A stretch of 64,000 nt of DNA from Taxillus chinensis (GCA_023512835.1 CM042091.1:21903506-21967505); one strand, 5' to 3'. Counted from the first letter of the stretch, positions 10,824-22,600 are shown. A program made the numbers and translations. Notes: generated by a model not told the origin, from the letters alone.

Positions 10824-13032
10824 TGTAAGGACCCGTACCTTGAGTTAGTCACAGTTCTGCCTTCTGAGTAGAGTTTTTCTAGATTTTGACCTAGTAAATG
10901 GACTCAAATGAATTCACGTGCAAAAGGAAAGATGCTTAGAATGATGTCCTCTATCTACCACAGAAGTTTCAGGCCAAACGGACGTGTATGTGAGGTGCAC
11001 GTGAATTGGGTCCATATCACGTGCAAGTGTGGTTGTCTTCTAAATGATGCAAGAAGGCTAGGGGTGAAGTTTGAGCGCATTTGGAGTGCATTTGGAGTTG
11101 CACGTGAATTGGGAAATTCACGTGCAAATTGGCGTGCAGGATTATTTTGCATGGTTCCCTTGGTTTTGTCATTCTAATGATCTTTCTCCAAAGGACCATG
11201 TTGAAATTCTGAGTATTTTGGCCTATATGGGTGCGGAAAGGTGCTAACTTGTGTGATCAAAACTACGTCGTTTTGATGCTGGGATTCACTTAATCAAAAC
11301 TACGTCGTTTTGATGTTGTATCGTCTATATAAGGAGGAGAAGCCCCTCTATTTTAGGGTTAGGGTTTGTTGCTCCACCAGCCGTCGCAGAGAGAGAGAGA
11401 GGGGGAAGGAGAGCTCCTGGTTGCTGCCGGGCGTCTTGCGTGGGTGGTCGGTGACTCGTGGGTGGACGGCGTTCGACGTGGGATCGGGACATTGCTGTGT
11501 TGTTGCGTTTTACTTGAGGCAAAGTAATTTAACCGCCTCTTCAGGCCAGATACCACAGTCATGCACACAACTTACACCACAGTCACACAAACATAAAACC
11601 AAACACTTGGTGTGCACCCGTTCACAAGTGCACAAACCCAGCCATTCAGGCAACAGAACAAACACCCAGCATACATACATACACTAAATCACAAGTCCAG
11701 CCACACAGGCATATTATCAAACATGTACTTGGCATATACACACAGCAATACTCATACAGGCATTTCATCGAACTACGTCGTTTTGATGTTGTGTTGTCTA
11801 TATAAGGAGGAGAAGCCCCTCTGTTTTAGGGTTAGGGTTTGTTGCTCCACCAGCCGTCGCAGAGAGGGAGAGAGAGGGAAGGAGAGCTCCTGGTTGCTGC
11901 CGGGCGTCTTGCGTGGGTGATCGGTGACTCGTGGGTGGACGGCGTTCGACGTGGGATCGGGACATTGCTGTGTTGTTGCGTTTTACTTGAGGTAGGGGTT
12001 CTGTTCTTCCTAAACCCTCCTCTGTCCTAGGGTCCTAGGGCAGATTCTGGGTCAGATCTGTTTATATATATATATATGTAATCCATATAGGTGTGATCTC
12101 CTATATGGATGTTGGCCTTCATGGGCATGTTGGTGTGATTCTGTGGATTACATGCTATATGTTCGATGAAATGCCTGTGTGAGTATTGCTGTGTGTATAT
12201 GCCAAGTACATGTTTGATAATATGCCTGTGTGGCTGGACTTGTGATTTAGTGTATGTATGTATGCTGGGTGTTTGTTCTGTTGCCTGAATGGCTGGGTTT
12301 GTGCACTTGTGAACGGGTGCACACCAAGTGTTTGGTTTTATGTTTGTGTGACTGTGGTGTAAGTTGTGTGCATGACTGTGGTATCTGGCCTGAAGAGGCG
12401 GTTAAATTACTTTGCCTGAGAGGCGGTTAAACCAAGGGGCCTGGAGAGGCGGTTAAATCACTTGGCCTGAAGAGGCGGTTAAATCACTTGGCCTGAAGAG
12501 GCGGTTAAATCACTTGTGGTTAAAGTGTTAGCCTATGGCAATGGAAGATTGTAATTGTTGATGTGGTTTTTATTGTGTCTGTTGAAATTATTGTAACACA
12601 ACACTGCACTTGTACACATGGCATGTAGATGCTAGGAACATGGGATGGGTTGGGGAGACATGATCCCTACTGAGCTGTGGTTGCTCACCCCTCCTACTGT
12701 GTTTGTTTGTTTTCCAGGGACTTACAGGCGTTAGGTGGATACACCAAGGTGGAAGACCCTCTCCACTTTATTGTTCATTTCAGTAATGTACTTTTATGAT
12801 TTATGTAACCCCAGGGAGGGGAATGTACTAAGGGATTGAACTGTAGTCAGGGACTTGGTTGTTTTGTGAACCTTTGATGTTTTGGAATTAAATAAAGATG
12901 TGGCTTATTTGATTTATTGTAATTGTTAGACTTGCTTGTGTGGCATCCAGTAATCCAACCCCATTGCCCTCCGTGTGGGTGAATGGGGAGTCACGTACCG
13001 GCTTCCTCGGGTTGGAAATCCGGGGCGTGACA
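10824..13032 (+). mobile_element. chrA 3' LTR with internal inverted duplication
   Basis: Starts TGTAAGGACCC after the polypurine tract and ends GGGGCGTGACA. U3 holds CACGTG hairpins (for example 11099-11126, with arms TGCACGTGAATT) and two ACGT palindromes (11256-11277, 11293-11314). The promoter/leader block occurs twice (11296-11520 and 11770-11992), and the segment between them (11521-11769) is the reverse complement of 12160-12416 of the same LTR. This makes it about 580 bp longer than the minus-strand relative at 54957-56586. Confidence 0.92.
11521..11769 (-). repeat. Inverted copy of LTR segment 12160-12416
   Basis: Read on the minus strand this segment goes GTTCGATGAAATGCCTG, GAGTATTGCTGTGTG, CACACCAAGTGTTTGG, GGTATCTGGCCTGAAGAGG, ATTACTTTG, in the same order as 12160-12416. 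It can pair with that segment to give a hairpin of about 250 bp with a loop of about 390 bp. Confidence 0.9.
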
Positions 13033-13604
13033 GTTGAGCTCAATTCTTTGGCTCATGTTTTGTTTTATCAGTTATTAGAATAGAGTGTGAGTTTATTGAG
13101 TTTAGATTAGAGTGTGAGTTTCAAATAAAGTAGAATAGAGAGTGTGTTTTCTTTGATGAGCATAATAGGGAACTCTCATGATTGCTTGGCAAGTACTTAA
13201 TCAATAGCTGATGGCGAGTGTAGAGATAGAGTTTTTTCCATCCATTGTTCATTGATAGGTATTGGGCTTGAGAATTATTATATTTGAGTGAGGCTGCTTA
13301 TCCTTGGTAAGAACTTAAAGGGAAACTAGGTGCTATTTTATCATGGATTGCTTGCTCATATCTGAAATTTAAGTGGTGATATTGCATGGTTGTTAGACTA
13401 GGGATATGGACATGGATGAACTAAGCTATGACTCATTTTGATGCTTAAATTCCCATTTCATCATGATAGAGTTGCATGCTTAGGAAACCATGATTCTCCT
13501 TTATTGTTATTTTATTTTCTTCCGTTTGACTGCATGTTTATTTTATTTTTGCATGCTTATATGTTTTTGCTTGAGGACAAGCAATGGTTCAAGTGTGGTG
13601 TATT
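13033..13604 (+). other. L-1 3' noncoding remnant and polypurine context
   Basis: Begins directly after the chrA LTR and matches the noncoding DNA upstream of the LTR in L-4 (about 57430-58030) and, reversed, L-2 and L-3. It ends TTGAGGACAAGCAATGG, TTCAAGTGTGGTGTAT, then the LTR. No coding potential. Confidence 0.8.
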
Positions 13605-15101
13605 TGATAACGTGCATTTTATGCCGTTATTTTAGTGTTTATTTAGGATGTTTAAGAGCATGATTAGAGCCTTATTGCTTCATATATCATATATATTTGC
13701 TCTAACCCCTAGGAAGATACTATTTGCAAATACATGCGTTTTTAAGCTGTTTTGGCAGATTTTGTACCTCACTTTTGACATAGTAGATGGCCTCAAACAA
13801 TTTGCGTGCAAGAACAAAAGTTTCTTAGAATGATGTCATCTACCTACCACAGAAATTTCAGAGCATTTGGAGCTGAACGTGAATTCACCCATTTCACGTG
13901 CAAGCCTATTTTTGCCTCTCAGGCCTCTACAGGATGCAAGGAAGCTTGGGGAGAAGTTTGAGCTGATTTGGAGGTGCACGTGAATTTACCATATCACGTG
14001 CAAATTGACGTGCAGAGATATTTTTGGACCGATCCTATCGTTTTTCCATGCTGATCATTTGTTCCTGAAGGCCCAAGTCCAAATTGTGGATGGAAGATAG
14101 AGTTTTTAATGTTTCGAGTGTTACTTATCAAAACTACGCCGTTTTGATAAGTGGGCTAGGTTACACACCTCAAAGCCCATCCAAACTCTATAAATACAAG
14201 CCTCCACGCCTCTGCTAGCCATGCCTAACCCCACTACACGTTTTAGAGAGAGAGAGAGAGGCTCCACGACTTGGAGGTGCTCCTTGACCTAGGAGAGCAG
14301 CCGTCGCAGCAGCCGTCGCGGATTTTGGAGCCTGGATTTGAAGCTTTGCTGTGCGCGTGATCAAGAAGAAGATGTTTAGCTTTTCTGCTATGTGTTTGCT
14401 TGTAATCATGCGTGAGTAGTCTTTTAATCTAGGGGAGCAATGTAGCCCCCTTGTTGTTTCTTTGTGTTTATGAATATTGGGTTTGGATGATTGAAGTTTT
14501 GCATGTTTTATGAATCTGTTCTTAATTCTATCTTTGGATGTACACCTTGGTATTCTTAGCCCTAGTTTGGGGCGGATTGAGATTCATAACTTATTTGTAA
14601 TTGGTGTGATCATTATCCTTTTGCAAGTATGATTTATTGGCTTTGCATGTTTGTGTGTTTAGATGACCATTCTGCATACAACTCTTAAAAGGACCTCAAT
14701 GACCATTTGTTGTCCTTGGCTTATGTTTAGCATGTTTTCAATCAGACAACCCTAATACCATGAACCAGTAGAGATAACATAGGGAGGTGAAATTGTGACC
14801 CTAGATGCTTTTAATCCTTGAATCTTAATCTTAAAATCACTTTGCTTTCTTTGTTTATTCAGAAAATCAAATAAAAATTAGATCTTTAGTTAAAAAAGAA
14901 AACTTTTTGCCAAGACATTTTATAGAACAATAGTAATTGGGTGTTTTGATTTGAGAACTAGAGAACTAGGCTAATCCTTGTGGGTTCGACCCCTTTCTTG
15001 CTGCTATTCTTTTAGTGCAAACTTAGGGAATTTATTATTTTGAAGAGGGATTTAACGACATTAGCTAGCTCTTTTAGAGAGGCTAAAAATCTTGTCTGTC
15101 A
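13605..15101 (+). mobile_element. L-1 3' LTR
   Basis: Starts TGATAACGTGC and ends CTTGTCTGTCA, followed by the second CTCAC. It is about 1.5 kb, the same length as the LTRs of L-2, L-3 and L-4, and so shows the full-length form. Outside the ~300-bp segment missing from the 5' LTR, the two copies are almost identical. Confidence 0.93.
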
Positions 15102-15106
15102 CTCAC

Positions 15107-15436
15107 CCCTCCTACCGTGTTGTTTTCTTACAGGGACCTACAGGCGTTAGGTGGAAACACCAAGGTGGGAGACCTGCTTGTGGCTTGCTTATTGTTATTT
15201 GAGTTTTGTTGTTTTTGTGAGCTTTGTAACCCCAGTGGGGAGATATTGTAATGAGGAGTTTAATGTAATAAAAGCATGTTTGGACACGTTTGTAAGGTTT
15301 GAACTTAATAAATATATGGTTTTGTCTCTGAGTATGAAATGTGAAGTGTATGTTGTATTCTACCCCCTTTATCCAAACTCGGGTAAAGGGAGGGTCACGT
15401 TCCGGTTTCCTCGGGTTGGAAATCCGGGGCGTGACA
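15107..15436 (+). mobile_element. chrC 5' LTR, part 2
   Basis: Resumes CCCTCCTACCGTG, exactly where 2291 left off relative to the 3' LTR (21782 onwards), and ends GGGGCGTGACA. The open frame 15151-15474 is LTR sequence, not a gene. Confidence 0.93.
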
Positions 15437-18400
15437 ATATGGTATCAGGGCATGGTCTAGTTGGCCTAGGGTAGTGGGCGGATCTGGATGTCTTGAGTCC
15501 TTTGGAGGAGCCTGGAGGGACGTGCCTGATCAACACAGTCCTCTTGGAGCCTCCAAGGTATACTTGGGGTAGTCCAGACTTGAGGTAGGATTTGTATGCA
15601 TTGGCATTAGGGCACTAGTTGCATTTGTTGTTGTGTGTGAAGGTGTGATAACTGTTAAAATTGTAATTGTGATAAAAGAAAAATGTGAATAATGTGACAA
15701 GGTGTAAACTGTGTAACTCTGATTTTTCTTGAAATACCTTGAGCATGACTATAAGGAAAGGTCCTTGTTTATTTGAGCTGTGTTCACTGTGAATTGAACT
15801 GTGTGCAATGTTGATTGATACAGTGTGTGAAATGTGAGTAATGCCATGTGAGAGGAGAATTGATAAATGGGGTAGAGGAAGTAAGACTCGATATGGATAA
15901 CTGGGGGAAATTTAACGTAATAAAATTTTCATTGTGCAACTCATAAAAACTATGTGCTTGTGAACGAACTAAATAGTGGTAATACTGAGATATTCTGAGA
16001 ATGACTAGGTGAGATATGTGAATGCTTAAGTGTGTCCCTTTGTATGGTATTGTGTGGAATAAGTAATGTGGTGTTTAGAATGATGAGAAATTCACTTGAG
16101 TATAAATGATATGTGCAATGTGAAGGTGTGAACTTGTATAGTTTGTGAAATGTGAATTTGTGAATCTATGTGGTGATAATGCGTGTGTTGAGATTAGTTA
16201 TGGCTATGGTATTGAGATCGTTGAGTGTTAACCTGGAGCACTACCTCCTCGTGTACCCAACCTCTTAAGAACTATGACCTGTACGACAGAAGAGCCCGCC
16301 ACCCAGGCTGGGCAAGTGGGAGAGCTGCAGACTGTAAGTCTGATTTAAACATGGCAGAGGTTGGCATTTTAGACCTGGTTATGCTAGAATTGAGGGATGA
16401 AGATTTGGTAACTAATTAAGAGCGAGGCACGTCGAGGGCTGTCAACCCACATCATTTGGGGGAGCTTGGATGAAGATCAACTGAAGCATTATTGTCCTAA
16501 TCAGCAGAAAGGACCAAAGAGGCAAAGGGGGCAATCGGAGGATGGCCACAAGTGTCGAGACGGGGGTTAACCCTCAACAAATCCATGTGAGACCAATTTC
16601 CCAAAGGGTTGTTCTTGCTGTGGACAACCGGGACACTGGAAAAGAGGGTGTAGCAGGAAGCAGTACTAGTGTCGCATTTGTGAAAAAAAAAAAAAAAAGA
16701 CATCTCCAGACAGTCTGTTTTGGTAAAGCAAGGCATGGTGCTAGAGGACTGGCACAGCAAGCAAGGTATGGGGCCGAGGACTTCCTAGTGAGGACAGTAG
16801 GAGAGCATGGCTGAACTATCCTTAGTTAGGGGTACAATTTCCATTCTCGTGTGTTAGGACTTCTGTTTTATTGGTGGTATCATGCTCCTTTAAAGATAAT
16901 GATCGGTTGAGTCTCGTACTAGTTTATGTGAGGCTGGGTGAACCTTTTATTGCTAACTCTTGTGATAGTGGGGTATGTTCTCTGGGAGGGCTTTTGAGTC
17001 ATCATTTTCTATTAAGTAAAGCTTAGAAGATCATTTGGGTTACTATTTCAAATGAATGTGGTTGGAGACCTGATAAAAAAGGGGGTAAAATGAATATATA
17101 TATATATATATATTTATAACACTAGACGAATAATAAGTAACTTATAAACATTTAGGTGTTAATTTTATATGTGAGTGGCATTCAACTTTGGCACCTGTGA
17201 AAATTTAAAGTAATTAAACCTTATAAGCTACCTTTTTGCTAGCTAGTAGAGCTTGAGGCGTGAGGTGATGGCTTGTGGGTAACGTGTGACCCCTCCATGG
17301 CAACCTTGAATAATAGAAATATGTTCTTATGTGGACAGATGTACGTGTTGGAGTACTGTTTGGAAGGGGAATTCTTAAGGTTACCTTTCGAAGCGTTGGG
17401 GTTGAAGGAGGGTATCGCAGCTAGCATAGCTCGCTCCTTGAGTCCTTGAGGTGTTATTTTGTTGGCTAGAGAGGTCATTGCAAATTTTGGTTGGTGACTA
17501 TATAGTTGTTATGGGTTCTCAGATGGTCAAGTAGTGGCCGTGTGTCATGTTTGTAGTGTGTGAAAGACCATGAGTGATGTTCTTAGAACATGTTGTGAAG
17601 TGGGGATGCACACGTGTAAAATGTGAAGTGTTCTGGAGCTCAGCTATCGACTGTGAGTGGGTTTCAAGGGTCGTGGCCGATGTATCCAATTGGTACAAAG
17701 AGGTAAGCAAATGAGATTTGGTAGGCCTCATTTGGGCTTTTTACCCACATTTGGAAAACATTTCTCTAGGGGCTGCGGGTGTACTTTTGCATGATAGGGC
17801 CATTCCTTTGGTCTGTATCTTGTGGGAAGTGGGTTTAACGGAGAGGAGAAGGTGTAAAACTGGTACGTTCGACTCGTCAGGTGTCTTGTGTTTCATTGCA
17901 TGTGTTGAGTATGTGCAAAAAATGTGGCATTGTATTGTTGTATGCGTTGCATAAGTGGTAAAGGCATATGGCGGAGTTGCTACGTATGGGTGTTGCGACA
18001 CACATGCGTAGAGAAGGATGAGGCATGGTGTATTGGTATAATATATGTGGTGTGGGAATGCAGAAGAGTGTTGATGCTCTGAAAAAAAAAAACAAAAAAA
18101 AAAGTTGGTTGATCTCCTGAGTTGAGTCAGTTGTGACAGTTTTGCTAGGACGGGGTATTAGTGCTACTCCTTAGGGAGATATTTATGTCGGGTGGATATC
18201 AAAAGGTGTATGCATTAGAGCGGTGGTGGTAGGTGAATGACCTACATATGTCCTTCTTGCACACGTTTTCATGTGCAGTAACACGCGGTAAGTGAGATGG
18301 TTCATGCCATCGAGGTGTTGGTATTTGGGAGCTACATGAAAGTCCCGAATTAGGAGTTTGCATGTCCTGTTGCCTGTGCCTACCCGAAGAAGTTGCAGTG

Positions 18401-20429
18401 ATCACATTAAGCTGAGGCTAAAGCCTAAGTATTTCTTGGTCCATTTGAGTGTTTTGTTGGTTTGTTGAGATAGAATGTGACAGTTGGTATAGCGTGGTTA
18501 GTGGGCCATGAGGTGGAGTATGTCCTGGAGGCAAAGGATTCCCTTGTGACCTGTGAGTGGTGACACCGAGGATTCCGTTATTGTCATGTTGCAGGTAGAA
18601 GAGTTTTTCCAGTGTGGAGAGAACTACGTTGTTGGTAACTACCCGACGTCAAATGGATTCCTATCGCATGGAATGTCTACTGACTGAGTAAGGCGTTATC
18701 ACTTGGGTTGTCACATAAACCTTCATTAGTGAAGGTTGTGTGGGACCTTGGTGGATCCCTATTTGACCATAGTAAGAGAGGTGTTATTTGTGTGGCGTTC
18801 TGGTTCATGGGATTCTTTAGTCGATTCTCAACGTTGGTGACTGGTGTTAGCCCAATAGTGGTTTTTGGTCTTGTCGTGGTTGTGTGTGGTGCCGAATTTG
18901 CTGTTTTGAGTTCATCCTTGGACTTCGTTGGGCGTCATGATGGTAACCGAATGGTTGAGGGCGAACTCCATCCTCGTATAGCGGTGTCCTGGATTGTAAG
19001 TCGTCTTGAGTCACTATTGGTGTTGATTTGGTTCCACTGTTCCTTGATTGAGGATGTGTTCCTCGGATTCCCAAGCATGTTTTGCATTTGAGTGAGTGGA
19101 TTTCCACCGTGATGATGGTGCTGCTGTGGTGATATCCTTGTGTGGGAATGTGATTGTGATTTGCATCACGCTATTATCCTGTCTGTTTGTGTTTTATTTG
19201 TGTTTACGGTGAGGGTGAGGTCTACACATGAGGTGTGGCTGCGTTGTACATTGTTGGTGTTCGTTGACTCTAAATCCCAGTTAGTGGGTCATTGTTAGGT
19301 ATTGTACATTGTGGAAGTTGGTCCCATTGTGACGCGAGTAGGTGTCTCCAGCAGCGTACCCCACTATGCGATGCGGTGACTTCTCGCTCAATTTTATGCA
19401 ATCTCATGAATGGATGCTTCACGCATAGGCTTATGGTGTTGGCCATGTTCGGTTGTCGGGGTCTTAGCGAATCTATGGGAGGTTTCTCGACCTCAATGTT
19501 GTCAGACTTGCTCACAAGAGTTGTTGTCAGTGCGCTAATTGGCCAAGCTCTAGTTCATGATTTGCTCATGGCTGTTATGTGTTGCTTTGATCTTCTCGTG
19601 ATGTTTGCTACTTGGTTTCTTTTTTCAGGGAGGAAAAGTCCAAAGGAGGGAAGGTTGTGAGGAAACTCCCTGCGGATGAGTTTGTATGGTGTTGGTGAAT
19701 GGGCAGTGGAACGTTAAACGTGTAGTAGTGTTTTGTTTGTGAATTGTTCCTTGTAGTGGTGTTTATGATGTGAGTTAGTCTATGACCTATGTGATTTGTT
19801 AAACGTGTTGGGGATGAGCGTATATGCCTTACACCGTCGTGACATGTGAATACTTGTGACATGTGTTAGGTGAGGAGAACAAGGGTTGTTTGTGCGATTA
19901 GAATATGTGTTCCCCTATCATGCTGTGTTGTATTGGGTCTGTGGGTACGTGCTTTCATGTGTGTTATTGTGTGATATCTTCGGTCGCGAGTATGTGAATG
20001 GTTGTGGGCGATGTGCATCAGCATGTGCATTATGGAAAGTGTATTGTCTTTTCGAGGACGACACCTCCTATGGAGGAGATATGGGAACGCGAATCCATGA
20101 TGCGTGAGCAACACCAAAGTTGTTCGAGGACGAACACTCTTAAGGGTGGAGGGGTGGCTATTGGCTGGTGTATTTGTATTTCCTTTCGACTTTTGACTTT
20201 TATTTATATTGAATGTGTTAATGAAATGTGCTTGAGATGGGTATTTGTGACATGTGGATGTGTTTCCATGGATTGTGATGTATGTGGTTATGGACTGTGG
20301 TGGCACTGTGTTATGTGTTATTGTGTACAATGTGCGGTGTATGACCCATTTGGGTGTTGTGGCTTGCTGTGTTTGTTTTCCTCGCATGTTGTTTCTTTTC
20401 GAGGACGAAAAGTCTTAAGGGGGAAATGA
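15437..20429 (+). mobile_element. chrC interior: decayed gag/pol relics, no usable ORF
   Basis: Begins with the primer site TGGTATCAGGG at 15440-15450 and ends with AAGGGGGAAATGA. Relics are a zinc knuckle at 16610-16651, a stretch GGGCCATTCCTTTGGTC at about 17799 that matches the chrA pol tail (10371-10390), and 20080-20130, which matches the chrA tail MREQHPDLFED region. Most of the 5 kb between has no recognisable RT or integrase. A (TA)n tract lies at about 17095-17112 and A-runs at 16682-16698 and 18081-18102. Confidence 0.75.
16604..16669 (+). pseudogene. chrC nucleocapsid zinc-knuckle relic
   Basis: The frame reads KGCSCCGQPGHWKRGCSRKQ and then stops. It fits C-x2-C-x4-H-x4-C (16610-16651) of the retroelement CCHC knuckle that binds element RNA. 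The flanking gag is not readable in one frame. It is the clearest sign that the interior derives from a gypsy-type element rather than from unrelated DNA. Confidence 0.75.
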
Positions 20430-20971
20430 TGTAATGACCCGTATTTTGGGATGTGAGGAGTTAGTCTCAGTTTCGCCTTTTTGGGTGGAAATTATTGGGT
20501 TTTAGGGAATTTTATTTCCACACACTTTGGCTAAATCATCTTGTATGTTGATGATCAAGCAAGAGGCAAAGTTTGAGCCCAATAGGGAGTACACGTGAGA
20601 ATGCACGTGAGAAGGGCTTTTCACGTGCAGTGAGATTTTTGCATGGGAGCCTTCCTAATGTTGTTCCAAGGCTTGTGGTGAAATTCTAGAGCATTTGGAG
20701 GTGCCCGTGAGAAAGGCCTTTCTCACGTGCAGCCTCCATTACCCTTGTTTTGTTGTTCTGATACTCTTTTGCTAAAGGGCCATGGTGAAATTATGAGTGT
20801 TTTGTCCTATGTGGTTGCAAAAAAGTTGTAGACTGTAATCAAAACTACGTCGTTTTAATGTTGGGATTCATTTAATCAAAACTACGTCGTTTTGGGGTTT
20901 GAGTTGTCTATATAAAGAGGTGAAGGCTCCTTGTTTTAGGTTTAGGGTTCTCTTCAGTTGCTGCAGCCGTC

Positions 20972-21023
<52 letters not shown>

Positions 21024-22113
21024 AAAGCTGTGGTCGTGGTTGCGGGTGGTGTTTTCGTGGGCGAACGGCGTTTGGCGTGGAGGCTAAGGCGTGGAGGAAT
21101 CTGTTGAGGTAGGGGTTTTATCTTTCCTGGTCTGTTCCGGGGTTAGGCCTTGTGTGGATGTTTTGTAAAGCTTCTATTGTTATTGCTATAATATTATATG
21201 TAAATTCATATAGGTGTGATCTCCTATATGAATGTTGGCCTCCAATGGCGTTTTGGTGTGATTCTGACGTTGGGTGGGCAGTGCATGTTAAATGTTCGAT
21301 AAAATGCATGTGTGAATATGTTTGTGTGACAATGCCCAGTATGTGTTTGATAATATGCCAGTAAGGCTAGAATTGTGAGTTGGTAAAGGTGTGCATGCTA
21401 AGTGTTTGTTTTTATGCCTGAGTGGCTGAGTTTGTACATTTGTGAATGTGTGCCTACTAAGTGTTTGGTTTTATGCCTGAGTGGATATGTGTACTGTGTT
21501 TTGTGTGAAACCCGGTGGCTGTGGAAGCCCGGGGCTGTTTTGTGAAACCCGGTGGCTGTGGAAGCCCGGGATTGCTCTTGGAAACCCGGTGGCTGTGGAA
21601 GCCCGAGACTGTTCATGTGCTAGCCTGTGTGGCTGTGGAAATAATTGTTTTTGCTGATGGCTTGCTATTATATTTGTTGAAATAGTTGTATCACGACACT
21701 ACACTTGTACACACGGCATGTAAATGCTAGGAGCATGGGATGGGTTGGGGAGACATGATCCCTACTGAGCTGTGGTTGCTCACCCCTCCTACCGTGTTGT
21801 TTTCTTACAGGGACCTACAGGCGTTAGGTGGGAACACCAAGGTGGGAGACCTGCTTGTGGCTTGCTTATTGTTATTTGAGTTTTGTTGTTTTTGTGAGCT
21901 TTGTAACCCCAGTGGGGAGATATTGTAATGAGGAGTTTAATGTAATAAAAGCATGTTTGGACACGTTTGTAAGGTTTGAACTTAATAAATATATGGTTTT
22001 GTCTCTGAGTATGAAATGTGAAGTGTATGTTGTATTCTACCCCCTTTATCCAAACTCAGGTAAAGGGAGGGTCACGTTCCGGTTTCCTCAGGTTGGAAAT
22101 CCGGGGCGTGACA
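20430..22113 (+). mobile_element. chrC 3' LTR
   Basis: Starts TGTAATGACCC after the polypurine tract and ends GGGGCGTGACA, followed by ATGCC. By eye it differs from the split 5' LTR at about six to ten isolated bases, one extra copy of the CCCGGTGGCTGTGGAAG repeat (21507-21610) and the GA-tract region. Perfect palindrome at 20706-20727, TATA at 20908-20917. Confidence 0.94.
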
Positions 22114-22600
22114 ATGCCGCAGCTCCATCCATATGAAGATAACAATATCACTCGCCTTCCTCCTACAACATATACACTATCAAAGTCTGATAAGAAGTTG
22201 TTTTGTAAGAGACTATTTGACCTAAAATTGCCTGATGGCTATAGTTCTAAAATTAGCAATTATGTTGATGTGGAGAAGCATAAACTGACAAGACTTAAGT
22301 CCCATGATTGTCATGTTCTTATGCAACAATTGTTGGTTGTTGCAATTAGGGGTCTAATGGAAGAAGGTCCTAGAGTGGTGATTCTTCGACTTTGCAAGCT
22401 TTTCCATGGAATATGTCAACATGTTGTTGACGGAAAGGAGATTGTACAATTAGAATTAGAGGCAGCAAAAAATTTTTTCAAATTGGAAGATTATTTTCCA
22501 CCTTCATTCTTTGATATAATGATTCATTTGGTCATACATCTTCCATGAGAAGTGAGACAACGTAGGCCGGTACAATTTCGATGGATGTACCATTTTGAGA
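22114..22600 (+). pseudogene. CACTA TNP2-type gene, fragment 2 (DUF4218-like)
   Basis: After the duplicated ATGCC the frame continues the 780-964 fragment: QLHPYEDNN, LPPTTYTLSKSDKKLFC, LKLPDGYSSKISNYVD, LKSHDCHVLMQQLL, VILRLCKLFHGIC, then FFPPSFFDIMIHLVIHLP. This is the usual start of the DUF4218 region that follows the TNP2 core in plant CACTA transposases. A stop (TGA, 22546-22548) interrupts HLP*EVRQ; the usual residue there allows a CGA codon, so a single C-to-T change explains it. Homology continues to about 22600 (VQFRWMYHFER), where an intron probably begins. Confidence 0.88.

Larger units (their letters stand above)
4437..13032 (+). mobile_element. chrA: Tekay/Del-like chromovirus, 5' LTR truncated, ORFs broken
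   Basis: The order is partial 5' LTR (4437-5284), primer site, gag, protease-RT-RNase H-integrase, chromodomain-like tail, polypurine tract, 3' LTR (10824-13032). The left end begins in the middle of the LTR and corresponds to about 12180 of the 3' LTR, so roughly 1.35 kb of the 5' LTR and any target duplication are lost. The element sits in the interior of L-1. Pol is broken in the integrase and gag is frameshifted, so it is not autonomous now. Confidence 0.9.
2292..15101 (+). mobile_element. L-1: Athila-like non-autonomous LTR element (contains chrA)
   Basis: LTRs run TGATAACGTGC...(T/G)TCA; the element is flanked by CTCAC at 2287-2291 and 15102-15106, and the chrC LTR reads through if the insert is removed. 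The primer site after the 5' LTR resembles that of Athila elements, and the sequence before the 3' LTR (GAGGACAAGC...AAGTGTGGTGTAT) resembles the Athila polypurine context. Little interior is left: a gag-like ORF on the left and about 570 bp of 3' noncoding DNA on the right, with chrA between them. The Ulp1-like ORF present in L-2 and L-3 is absent here, so a large internal deletion accompanied or followed the chrA insertion. Confidence 0.88.
965..22113 (+). mobile_element. chrC: nested chromovirus-type LTR retrotransposon (with inserts)
   Basis: The element has LTRs starting TGTAATGACCC and ending GGGGCGTGACA, a tRNA-iMet-type primer site at 15440, a polypurine tract at 20417-20429 and the target duplication ATGCC. 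Its 5' LTR is split by a 12.8 kb L-family insertion. Its own interior (15437-20429) keeps only relics of gag and of the pol tail, so it could not have encoded its own replication. The two LTRs differ, by eye, at only a handful of substitutions outside simple repeats, which implies a recent insertion driven by enzymes from another element. Confidence 0.9.

Noticed and set aside
15151..15474. Open frame of 107 residues
   Set aside because: Pure chrC LTR sequence running through the LTR end and primer site; the same frame recurs in the 3' LTR at 21828.
16225..16419. Possible host ORF with CNNC-like residues
   Set aside because: Short, unsupported, and within the decayed chrC interior next to the gag knuckle relic.
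17094..17115. Origin-like or promoter AT tract
   Set aside because: A simple (TA)n microsatellite within decayed element DNA; nothing around it supports a function.
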